A DNA stretch of 8,801 nt from CAZTPH01 sp031552655 (lineage in GTDB: Bacteria > Pseudomonadota > Gammaproteobacteria > UBA9339): contig JAVBML010000014.1 of the NCBI GenBank assembly GCA_031552655.1, forward strand, positions 1 through 8,801, given 5' to 3'. Under the pieces are notes generated by a model. The model was given only the letters and a program-made list of their open reading frames with translations, did not search any database and was not told the origin of the DNA. Made by a program: the position numbers and the translations under genes. The first letter of the stretch is position 1, and every line of letters starts with the position of its first letter. This document shows, one piece after another, positions 1-6,741 of the stretch.

Positions 1-53
1 CGGCCGTCCCGCAGCTGGAATACGCTACTATGACTTAACGCTGAGTATAGATT
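1..53. repeat. Left copy of a 53-bp direct repeat
   Basis: Positions 1-53 match 8749-8801 in the same orientation at 52 of 53 bases; the only difference is G at 43 against T at 8791. The repeat starts with the palindrome CGGCCG and its first 20 bases are much more GC-rich than the genes around it. The copy runs straight into the palindromes at 52-130. Its place exactly at the window edge suggests that the assembled piece ends inside a dispersed repeat, so the true element is probably longer than 53 bp. Confidence 0.9.
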
Positions 54-81
54 TTTAGCACTCGCTTTGCTCTACTAAAAA
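52..81. repeat. Inverted repeat (7-bp arms), part of palindromic intergenic element
   Basis: TTTTTAG at 52-58 is the exact reverse complement of CTAAAAA at 75-81, with a 16-nt loop. The right arm leads into a C-rich tract (AACCCTCACC). The hairpin abuts the 53-bp repeat and looks like one module of a composite palindromic element. It could also act as a weak transcription terminator in either direction, since both arms are A/T runs. Confidence 0.6.
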
Positions 82-101
82 CCCTCACCTACCTCGGACT
101 T

Positions 102-130
102 CTAGCCTACACTTCGTTCTCCTTGGCTAG
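102..130. repeat. Inverted repeat (6-bp arms) in the left repeat region
   Basis: CTAGCC at 102-107 is the exact reverse complement of GGCTAG at 125-130, around a 17-nt loop. It is the second palindrome within 50 bp of the left direct repeat and may mark the inner edge of the repeat element: just beyond it (from about 144) the sequence becomes coding-like remnant DNA. Six base pairs alone could arise by chance, so the call rests on its neighbours. Confidence 0.45.
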
Positions 131-143
131 CAGCGAATGATAG

Positions 144-355
144 GAGGAGTATTATTATTTTCATCACTTAGATCTTACTGCTCAAATCAATGAATTTCCC
201 GGATACTTCTATCCCAATAATGTAGAAAAACCTTCGAAAAACAAGGAAAAGGGGTAGTAGTCGATATTCTAGACTCTAAAATTAAATTCACCTCCACTAT
301 AAAAGAAAAAGAATATAGCTCTCAAACCCATGGTATTCAATTTAAAGAGTTTTAA
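144..355 (+). pseudogene. Possible frame-broken remnant of an unidentified gene
   Basis: Two short open stretches overlap. One reads 144-257 (frame of position 144; contains EFPGYFYPNNVEK and stops at TAG 255-257). The other continues in another frame to TAA 353-355 and reads GVVVDILDSKIKF and then THGIQFKEF. Together they look like the C-terminal part of one protein broken by a frameshift near the G run at 251-254. The upstream part is missing, and the palindromic repeat lies directly against the truncated end. There is no start codon with a ribosome site. The final strand pattern is faintly like the end of a PilZ-type beta barrel, but that resemblance is too weak to name the gene. Chance coding-like sequence remains possible. 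Confidence 0.28.
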
Positions 356-530
356 TTTAATTTATATCAAAAAGTAATTTATTTTCGCTAATACTTACAG
401 AATACCACCACTGCCCCATGGGGTTAATAACAAATGCTAAACTCATCAAATAGATTTTTATTTACTCCCAGGGGGATCTAGTTTAAATTAATTCAGCTTC
501 TATAGTTATAGAAAATCTAAAAAAAACTAT
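356..530. other. AT-rich non-coding region upstream of the acetyltransferase
   Basis: No gene is visible. The stretch is very AT-rich, apart from the perfect 10-bp palindrome CCCCATGGGG at 414-423 and a C/G patch (CTCCCAGGGGG) around 466-475. It ends with the palindrome at 498-513. Together with the repeat and the gene remnant before it, it explains why the first 530 bases contain no intact gene. It probably holds the promoter of the acetyltransferase. Confidence 0.5.
498..513 (+). promoter_or_regulatory. Palindrome overlapping a possible -10 box of the acetyltransferase
   Basis: TTCTATAGTTATAGAA is a perfect inverted repeat of 7-bp arms around GT. Its middle contains TATAGT (501-506), which matches the TATAAT consensus at five of six positions. 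It ends 17 bp before the ATG at 531. No good -35 box sits at the right distance. A dimeric regulator covering the -10 would repress, but an A/T palindrome in AT-rich DNA can also be chance. Confidence 0.28.
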
Positions 531-1076
531 ATGCTCTCAGAAAAAGATAAAATGCTAAGCGGCGAGGACTACTTCGCTAGTACTAAAGAACTAGAGTCCA
601 TGAGAAAAACTTCCCAAACTCTATGGGCCCAATACAACACCACCGGCGACATAACTCTTTTAGAAAAGCTATTTAAACAACAACTGGCTAACGTAACAAT
701 CAATCCTCCCTTCCATTGTGATTATGGTGAAACCATTAAATTTGGGAAGAAAGTATTCATAAATTATAACTGCACTTTTTTATCTTGCGGTGGCATAGAA
801 ATTGGCGATAATACTTTCATTGGACCCCATGTGCAAATCTACACTGCCATCCATCCCCTTGATCCCAAAGATAGAAATACGGGTATAGGTAGAACAAAAA
901 AAGTAAAAATTGGTGCAAACTGTTGGCTTGGAGGAGGAGTTATCATACTTCCAGGAGTAGAAATTGGTGAAGGCAGTACCATCGGCGCCGGTAGCGTGGT
1001 AACCAAAAATATTCCCCCGGGAATTATCGCCTGGGGTAATCCATGTAAAGTCATGAAAAAAATAACTCAGGAATAA
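531..1076 (+). CDS. Sugar O-acetyltransferase (maltose/galactoside acetyltransferase family)
   Basis: This 181-residue protein is the usual length for the Maa/LacA/NodL family, which transfers acetyl from acetyl-CoA to a sugar hydroxyl in the cytosol. The N-terminal Mac domain is visible (residues 4-37, KMLSGEDY and WAQYN), followed by FHCDYG (61-66). A left-handed beta-helix of hexapeptide repeats then runs from about 67 to 170, with I-G-D/E-x turns. The expected catalytic histidine is His108 in YTAIHPLDP, and the C-terminal end GNPCKVMKKI is typical. The start at 531 matches where family members begin, although no Shine-Dalgarno sequence precedes it; the next ATG at 552 would cut into the Mac domain. 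The gene stands alone, with 252 bp before the next gene. The acceptor sugar cannot be told from sequence: maltose, galactosides or a surface polysaccharide are all possible. Confidence 0.9.
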   Translation: MLSEKDKMLSGEDYFASTKELESMRKTSQTLWAQYNTTGDITLLEKLFKQQLANVTINPPFHCDYGETIKFGKKVFINYNCTFLSCGGIEIGDNTFIGPHVQIYTAIHPLDPKDRNTGIGRTKKVKIGANCWLGGGVIILPGVEIGEGSTIGAGSVVTKNIPPGIIAWGNPCKVMKKITQE

Positions 1077-1122
1077 CATTAATTTTATAAATATTACTCA
1101 ATTTTTTTATTTCCAATTGCGC

Positions 1123-1128
1123 TATACT
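1123..1128 (+). promoter_or_regulatory. Possible -10 box of the ABC transporter-cpdA operon
   Basis: TATACT matches five of six consensus bases and lies in the only long gap upstream of the permease. The -35 region is just a T-rich tract at about 1100-1106, so the promoter is weakly supported. If correct, transcription would start near 1135 and leave a leader of almost 200 nt before the ATG at 1332. Confidence 0.3.
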
Positions 1129-1331
1129 CAGCAATTCATTTGAATAAGCATAGTTTTCAGAAGCTACAACTCACGTCTCACTATGGATATTATATTTACA
1201 CCAGAACCATGGTACAAATCCGCTAATTCATATCTGACACAAGTATTTTAACCTCATATTATTTTAGAGTTACCTCATAAAAAAATGATCCTTTTTGGAC
1301 TATGAACAAATAGTAGGGTAACATTATTACT

Positions 1332-3062
1332 ATGAGCTTTATTTCCAAACAAACCTATAGTAAACATGAGATAACCACCTGGTCAGTGCCAAATTACTGG
1401 GATGTCCTAGCGTTCATAATTATATTTACCCTAATCATACTAATAGCATTTGGAGCTAAACAAATGGCCGCCTCCTACCAATTGGGAGACATCATACCGA
1501 TACATTTAGAACCAAGCTATCTACCCATATACGCCCTAAGAACCGTTATTCGCCTGTTCACAGCACTGCTCCTATCTTTGCTATTTACTTTTATCTTCGG
1601 CTCCCTGGCAGCAAAAAATCGCCATGCGGAAAGACTAATAATTCCCGCCGTAGATATCTTGCAATCGGTTCCCGTACTAAGTTTCCTATCGATTACCGCT
1701 TCGGGTTTCATTTTTCTCTTTAAAAACAGCATGCTAGGACCAGAATGCGCTGCCATCTTTGGTATCTTTACCTCCCAGGTGTGGAATATGCTACTAAGTT
1801 TTTATCAAAGCATAAAAACCATACCCAAGGAAATTAAAGAAGCCGCCAGCATTTTTCAACTTTCCTCCTGGCAGAGATTTTGGCGCATTGAAGTACCCTT
1901 CTCCATGCCTGGCCTACTTTGGAACATGATGATGTCCATGTCCGGTAGCTGGTTTTTTGTCATAGCCTGCGAAGCATTCTCCGTATCCGGCGTTAACATA
2001 ACTCTTCCGGGCATTGGCTCCTACATTTGGCTAGCCATAGCCAAGGCAAATAAAATGGCTATTATCTATGCCATCATTTGCATGCTGGTAGTTATTTTTC
2101 TCTATGATCAGCTACTATTTAGACCTCTAATCTATTGGACGGAAAAATTTAAGGAACAAATTGATGACGAAGAGAAAGCGCCTAAATCATGGCTAATCAG
2201 TTTGTTTCAAAAAACCAAGTTAGTGCAACCAGTTATACTATGGTTCGGCAAATTATCTAACTCCATTGTCAATTTAAAACTATTTAATGGCAAAACTATC
2301 TCCCAAGGCAAAAAAAAATTATCCCCTGTCTATATAAAAATAGGCTATGCTCTATTTATAATCCTCCTGCTTTTTGTCTCCTTTGCCATCTGGCACTTGG
2401 TATTAGTTAATTTACCACCACGGGAAATAGGTGACGTATTTATTCTAGGAGTATTTACGGGAATAAGAGTTATGACTCTCATCTTTATCTCGTCACTTCT
2501 GTGGTTACCCATCGGAGTATGGATAGGTCTGCGACCAAATATATCAGCCATAGTGCAACCGATTGTTCAATTCATCGCAGCCTTTCCCGCTAACCTATTG
2601 TTTCCCATAGCAACTATGTTAATTATGAATTTTAATCTTAATGTAGAGATTTGGGTGGCCCCACTTATGATTCTAGGTACCCAATGGTACATACTATTTA
2701 ATGTCATAGCGGGTACTAGCCAACTACCAAAAGAATTAAAACTGGCAGCGGATAATTTCAAAGTAAAGGGGTGGCTCTGGTGGAAACGTTTCATTTTACC
2801 AGGCATTGCCCCCTCCTTTATTACCGGTGCAATCACCGCAGCCGGGGGAGCGTGGAATGCAAGCATCATTGCCGAAGTAATCACCTGGGGATCAACGAAA
2901 TTAGTTGCCACGGGTATTGGATCATATATAAAAATAAATGCGGAAAATGGCGACTTTTTAAGGGTAGCTCTGGGAACCATTGTAATGTGTATTCTAGTGC
3001 TACTAATCAATAGACTATTCTGGAAACCACTCTACGATATGGCAATGAGTAAAATAAATTAA
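1332..3062 (+). CDS. ABC transporter permease, two fused BPD_transp_1 domains (nitrate/sulfonate/bicarbonate type)
   Basis: This inner-membrane protein of 576 residues is about twice the usual permease length because two homologous permease units are fused. Unit 1 has hydrophobic segments from about 25 to 265; a polar linker covers about 270-330; unit 2 spans about 335-570. Each unit has the cytoplasmic coupling loop that contacts the ATPase: EAASIFQ ending in EVP (170-189), and LAADNFK ending in ILP (471-490). In both, the usual glycine of the EAA motif is replaced (by Q and K). One polypeptide can therefore supply the whole transmembrane pore. The start ATG has only a distant purine tract (AGTAGGG, 1312-1318). 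The ATPase gene follows after 16 bp. No periplasmic binding protein is encoded nearby. The substrate is unknown; the family takes up nitrate, sulfonates, taurine or bicarbonate. Confidence 0.93.
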   Translation: MSFISKQTYSKHEITTWSVPNYWDVLAFIIIFTLIILIAFGAKQMAASYQLGDIIPIHLEPSYLPIYALRTVIRLFTALLLSLLFTFIFGSLAAKNRHAERLIIPAVDILQSVPVLSFLSITASGFIFLFKNSMLGPECAAIFGIFTSQVWNMLLSFYQSIKTIPKEIKEAASIFQLSSWQRFWRIEVPFSMPGLLWNMMMSMSGSWFFVIACEAFSVSGVNITLPGIGSYIWLAIAKANKMAIIYAIICMLVVIFLYDQLLFRPLIYWTEKFKEQIDDEEKAPKSWLISLFQKTKLVQPVILWFGKLSNSIVNLKLFNGKTISQGKKKLSPVYIKIGYALFIILLLFVSFAIWHLVLVNLPPREIGDVFILGVFTGIRVMTLIFISSLLWLPIGVWIGLRPNISAIVQPIVQFIAAFPANLLFPIATMLIMNFNLNVEIWVAPLMILGTQWYILFNVIAGTSQLPKELKLAADNFKVKGWLWWKRFILPGIAPSFITGAITAAGGAWNASIIAEVITWGSTKLVATGIGSYIKINAENGDFLRVALGTIVMCILVLLINRLFWKPLYDMAMSKIN

Positions 3063-3078
3063 CATTTTTCTTAGACCT

Positions 3079-4380
3079 ATGAATACAAAAATACCCATCA
3101 TCAAAATTAATAATATAAAAAAATCATTCAAACAAAATGATCGCCAGGATTTACTTGTTCTTGACAATGTAAATCTAGAACTCTATGAAGGTGAAATTGT
3201 TGCCCTGTTAGGTAAATCCGGCTCCGGTAAATCGACGCTCCTCAGAATAATTGCTGGCCTGATTAAGCCAACGGCTGGAGAGGTTATCTATAGAAATCAA
3301 AAGGTAACTGCTCCAGTGGATGGCCTAGCCATGGTATTTCAAAGTTTTGCCATTATGCCCTGGCTGACGGTGCTACAAAACGTTGAACTTGGCCTCGAAG
3401 CCCAGGGAGTATCTAAAAATGAACGCCGCTCACGATCCCTGGAAGCCATTGATATCGTTGGCCTCGATGGTTTTGAATCAGCCTATCCCAAGGAACTCTC
3501 CGGAGGAATGAAACAGCGCGTAGGCTTTGCCCGAGCCCTGGTGGTAAACCCCGATATTTTACTCATGGATGAACCATTTTCAGCGCTAGATGTGCTAACA
3601 GCAGATAACCTACGCAGTGATCTACTGGATCTTTGGCAATCAAAAAAAACCAATATTAAAAACATACTATTGGTAACCCATAACATTGCTGAAGCGGCGT
3701 CCCTGGCCGACCGCATCATTGTATTTGGTTCCAATCCCGGTAACGTTAGAACGGAACTAATGGTAGATATTCCCCACCCCCGCAATGAAGAAAACCCAAA
3801 ATTTCGCCTCCTGATAGACAACATTTATACCCTCATGACCAGCTCCGGCAACGATGGTGATAGCACCTATCGCTATAAGGTAATTACCCTGGGCTACCGG
3901 CTACCCGATGTGCAAATATCGGAAATAACCGGTCTGCTGGATATGTTAATTAAGCCGGAATATGCAAATAAAAAAGTGGATTTACCAATTCTCGCCGATG
4001 AACTAAGCTTGAATGTCGACGACCTATTCCCCATAACGGAAGCTCTAGAGATTCTAAGATTTGCTCAGGTATCCAAGGGAGACATAGAGCTAAATGCAGC
4101 GGGCAAAATCTTCGCCGAAGCCGACATTCTCGATGGAAAAAAAATATTTGCCAATCATTTGCTAAGTTACATTCCTCTGGCTTATTATATTCGCCGAATT
4201 TTAGATGAACGGCCAGAGCACGCAGCATCCGAGGATAGATTTCTAGGTGAGCTGGAAGATTATTTAAGTGAAGATGCAGCCAAGGAAACATTAAAAATAG
4301 TGATAGAATGGGGTCGCTACGCTGAAATATTTGCCTACGACTATAATACGGGGCAACTTAGTTTGGAAAATCCCAAATAG
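3079..4380 (+). CDS. ABC transporter ATP-binding protein with C-terminal AAA-associated domain
   Basis: This is the energy-coupling subunit for the preceding permease. Residues 1-250 are a complete ABC ATPase of the nitrate/sulfonate/taurine group: Walker A GKSGSGKST (45-53), Q-loop Gln88, signature LSGGM (140-144), Walker B ILLMDEP (160-166) and H-loop His201. All catalytic motifs are intact. Residues from about 265 to 425 form an extra domain matching the AAA-associated C-terminal domain found on some transporters of this group. It is rich in helices, has no recognisable solute-binding fold, and may be regulatory. The protein is 433 residues, against about 250-270 for SsuB or TauB. The gene begins 16 bp after the permease, with no clear Shine-Dalgarno sequence, so translation may be coupled. 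cpdA follows 33 bp downstream on the same strand. Confidence 0.94.
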   Translation: MNTKIPIIKINNIKKSFKQNDRQDLLVLDNVNLELYEGEIVALLGKSGSGKSTLLRIIAGLIKPTAGEVIYRNQKVTAPVDGLAMVFQSFAIMPWLTVLQNVELGLEAQGVSKNERRSRSLEAIDIVGLDGFESAYPKELSGGMKQRVGFARALVVNPDILLMDEPFSALDVLTADNLRSDLLDLWQSKKTNIKNILLVTHNIAEAASLADRIIVFGSNPGNVRTELMVDIPHPRNEENPKFRLLIDNIYTLMTSSGNDGDSTYRYKVITLGYRLPDVQISEITGLLDMLIKPEYANKKVDLPILADELSLNVDDLFPITEALEILRFAQVSKGDIELNAAGKIFAEADILDGKKIFANHLLSYIPLAYYIRRILDERPEHAASEDRFLGELEDYLSEDAAKETLKIVIEWGRYAEIFAYDYNTGQLSLENPK

Positions 4381-4398
4381 TATTATAATATATCTATT

Positions 4399-4404
4399 AG
4401 AGGA
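4399..4404 (+). promoter_or_regulatory. Ribosome binding site of cpdA
   Basis: AGAGGA lies 9 nt before the ATG at 4414 and fixes that start. It is the clearest Shine-Dalgarno sequence among the three genes of this operon, so cpdA can be translated independently of the transporter genes. Confidence 0.7.
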
Positions 4405-4413
4405 AAACAAACT

Positions 4414-5202
4414 ATGGAAGAGATAGCTACATTGATACATCTAACGGATCTACATCTATTCAAAGATCCCCGGCAAAAAATGGTTGATATCAGCCCATTC
4501 TGCACCCTGGAAACAATTATAAAACATCTAAACCAAACCAAACTAGGTGAACCAAAGTACATTATATTGACAGGGGATATATCCCAGGACGAATCCCAGG
4601 AGTCCTACAAATTAGCTCAGGAAACTCTAAAAAAGCTAAATTGCCCCATTCTAGCTACCATGGGTAACCATGATTTTATGCCGCATTTCACTGAAACATT
4701 TGGTAATCCAACGCAGCTGCTGGAGATAGCTAATTGGCGCATTTTATTATTAAATTCTCACTACCCGCAACATGTGGAGGGAAGATTAGTAAAAAATGAT
4801 CTAGATTTTCTTAAATACAATCTAGAAAAACACCGAGAATATCCCACCCTTATCTTTATGCATCACCATATCCTAGCATCCCAAAGTAAATGGCTAGATT
4901 TAATTGATTTAAAAAACAAAAAACTATTTTTAAAAATTATCACTTCCTATCAAAATATTCGAGCAATTATCTGTGGCCACGTGCACCAAGAAAGTGTCAC
5001 TCTATTTAGAGAGATACCATTTTTTTCAACTCCAGCTACTAGCTGGCAGTTTGCTCTAAATTGCAAAAATTTCAAATTGGACAACTTAATGCCCGGCTAC
5101 CGCTGGGTTAAATTGTTTGCCGACGGCACAATAAAAAGCAGCGTTACGCGCTTACCATACTGTGAACAGTTTATACCCAATCAAGCTTGCCGTGGATACT
5201 AG
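4414..5202 (+). CDS. cpdA: 3',5'-cyclic-AMP phosphodiesterase CpdA
   Basis: CpdA is a cytosolic class III cyclic nucleotide phosphodiesterase that hydrolyses cAMP to AMP and so lowers CRP-type signalling. The calcineurin-like metal-binding motifs are all present: D12-x-H14, G54-D55, G84-N-H86-D, the histidine run 150-152, and G188-H-V-H191. Length (262 residues) and layout match E. coli CpdA throughout, including SKWLDL, PATSWQF, the PGYRW and ADGT blocks, and the C-terminal GY. That makes CpdA a better name than a generic metallophosphatase, although activity on other phosphodiesters cannot be excluded. It sits 33 bp after the ABC ATPase and is probably co-transcribed with the transporter. 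Its stop codon is only 15 bp from that of lysS on the other strand. Confidence 0.92.
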   Translation: MEEIATLIHLTDLHLFKDPRQKMVDISPFCTLETIIKHLNQTKLGEPKYIILTGDISQDESQESYKLAQETLKKLNCPILATMGNHDFMPHFTETFGNPTQLLEIANWRILLLNSHYPQHVEGRLVKNDLDFLKYNLEKHREYPTLIFMHHHILASQSKWLDLIDLKNKKLFLKIITSYQNIRAIICGHVHQESVTLFREIPFFSTPATSWQFALNCKNFKLDNLMPGYRWVKLFADGTIKSSVTRLPYCEQFIPNQACRGY

Positions 5203-5217
5203 AACCAGCCTTTGCAA

Positions 5218-6711
5218 TTATGAGCTAGAAACTGGTCGCAGGAGAGGAAATAAAATCACATCTTTTATGGAAGAAATGTCAGTAAATAGCATTACGAGAC
5301 GATCAATGCCAATACCCTCCCCAGCCGTAGGAGGCATACCATATTCCAAAGCTGTAATATAATCAGCATCATAGTGCATAGCTTCCTGATCACCATCTCT
5401 GTGAGCCGCAGCTTGTATATGAAAAATTCTTTCCTGCTCTTCGGGATCATTTAGTTCCGAAAAACCATTGGCTATTTCCCGCCCACCAACAAAAAATTCA
5501 AAACGATCAGCGACAAATTGATCCGCATCGCTGGGGCGAGCTAGGGGAGATACTTCACTGGGATAAGCCGTAATAAAGGTAGGCTCCATCAATTCCTTCT
5601 CCACGGTCTTTTCAAAAATTTCACACTGTATTTTACCAAGACCGTAGCTATCCTCTAAATTAATTTCTAAACTAGAAGCTATTTCCCGGAGACGAGCCAA
5701 GCTAGCAAAATCTGCATCCACCATGGAAGGATTATATTTTTTAATTGCCTCTTTCATGGTCATCCTTGCGTAGGGTTGACTTAAATCAATGGTAGTTCCC
5801 TGGTAACTAATGGTAGTTTTATTTAAAACTTCCGTAGCCAAAGCTTTAATCATAGCCTCAGTAAAATCCATGAGATCACGATAATCAGCATAAGCTTGGT
5901 AAAATTCCACCATGGTAAATTCTGGGTTATGCCTTACGGAAATACCTTCGTTTCTAAAATTACGATTAATTTCAAAAACCCTTTCCATACCCCCCACCAC
6001 CAATCTCTTCAAATATAGCTCCGGTGCCACCCGTAAATAGAGTGGCATATCAAAAGCATTGTGGTGCGTAACGAATGGGCGCGCCGTGGCACCACCGGGA
6101 ATGGGATGCATCATGGGAGTCTCCACCTCCAAAAAACCATGGGCAGTAAAAAAATTTCTCAGGGCTCCTATAATTTTTGAACGAAGATAAAAAATTTGCT
6201 TACTTTTTTGATTAACCATTAAATCTAAATAGCGCTGCCGGGAACGAATTTCATGGTCAACCAAGCCATGAAACTTTTCAGGTAGGGGTAATAGGGATTT
6301 AGTTAATAGCATTACTTTCCTAGCTTTAATCGATAGCTCCCCGGTTTTGGTTCTAAAAACCACTCCCTCAATTCCCACGATATCTCCCAAATCCCAAGCT
6401 AAAAAGCCATCATAATCATCACCAATGGTATCCCGCCGCACATAGACCTGAATTCTACCGGATAGATCCTGAATATGAATAAAACTAGCCTTACCCATAA
6501 TGCGCCGCGTCATAATGCGACCAGCCACACGTACTTCTATGTTCTCCCCATCAAGAACCCCATTTTCTCCCTGGCCATAAATTTCCACAACCTGCTGAGC
6601 AAGAACATTTCTACGAAATCCATTGGGATAGCAAAAACCATGTTTCCTAAGCTCTTTCAGTTTTTCTCTGCGCTGCAACTGCTCACCATGCGCCGGTAGC
6701 ATTTTTTCCAT
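5218..6711 (-). CDS. lysS: Lysyl-tRNA synthetase, class II
   Basis: LysS charges tRNA-Lys with lysine in the cytosol using ATP. The N-terminal OB-fold anticodon-binding domain covers about residues 50-145 (VRVAGRIMTRR, FIHIQDLSGRIQVYV). The class II catalytic core follows: motif 1 around 192-212 (HGFLEVETPMM), motif 2 around 251-272 (FRNEGISVRHNPEFTMVEFY) and motif 3 around 464-492 (GIGIDRLVMLF, then ILFPLLRP). The frame is open from a GTG at 6735, but I choose the ATG at 6711 because GGAG (6723-6720) stands 8 nt before it. This gives 497 residues, close to the 505 of E. coli LysS; ATG 6717 is also possible. The gene lies 30 bp after dksA on the same strand, so the two probably share a transcript. 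The prfB gene often found before lysS is absent here. Confidence 0.97.
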   Translation of the reverse strand: MEKMLPAHGEQLQRREKLKELRKHGFCYPNGFRRNVLAQQVVEIYGQGENGVLDGENIEVRVAGRIMTRRIMGKASFIHIQDLSGRIQVYVRRDTIGDDYDGFLAWDLGDIVGIEGVVFRTKTGELSIKARKVMLLTKSLLPLPEKFHGLVDHEIRSRQRYLDLMVNQKSKQIFYLRSKIIGALRNFFTAHGFLEVETPMMHPIPGGATARPFVTHHNAFDMPLYLRVAPELYLKRLVVGGMERVFEINRNFRNEGISVRHNPEFTMVEFYQAYADYRDLMDFTEAMIKALATEVLNKTTISYQGTTIDLSQPYARMTMKEAIKKYNPSMVDADFASLARLREIASSLEINLEDSYGLGKIQCEIFEKTVEKELMEPTFITAYPSEVSPLARPSDADQFVADRFEFFVGGREIANGFSELNDPEEQERIFHIQAAAHRDGDQEAMHYDADYITALEYGMPPTAGEGIGIDRLVMLFTDISSIKDVILFPLLRPVSSS

Positions 6712-6719
6712 ACTCATAG

Positions 6720-6723
6720 CTCC
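6720..6723 (-). promoter_or_regulatory. lysS: Ribosome binding site deciding the lysS start
   Basis: GGAG on the minus strand is 8 nt from the ATG at 6711, 2 nt from the ATG at 6717, and downstream of the GTG at 6735. Only the 6711 start has normal spacing. The longer reading therefore probably adds eight residues that are not made. Confidence 0.55.
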
Positions 6724-6741
6724 AAAATTCACCACATAAAA

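Noticed and set aside
414..423. CCCCATGGGG palindrome as an operator
   Set aside because: It is more than 100 bp from the next gene with no promoter-like sequence beside it; a 10-bp palindrome alone is weak evidence.
2567..3010. A 147-codon open frame on the minus strand inside the permease
   Set aside because: It lies entirely antisense to the conserved second permease unit and its translation has no recognisable domain; the frame is a by-product of the plus-strand coding sequence.
3950..4291. A 113-codon minus-strand open frame opposite the ATPase C-terminal domain
   Set aside because: It has no family features and no ribosome site, while the plus strand encodes a conserved domain in frame with an intact ABC ATPase.
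5162..5362. A 66-codon plus-strand open frame bridging the cpdA end and the lysS 3' end
   Set aside because: It overlaps the tails of two well-supported genes and its translation resembles nothing.
6712..6735. GTG start at 6735 for lysS
   Set aside because: It precedes the GGAG ribosome site at 6723-6720, so that site could not serve it; the ATG at 6711 has correct spacing and the protein keeps normal family length.
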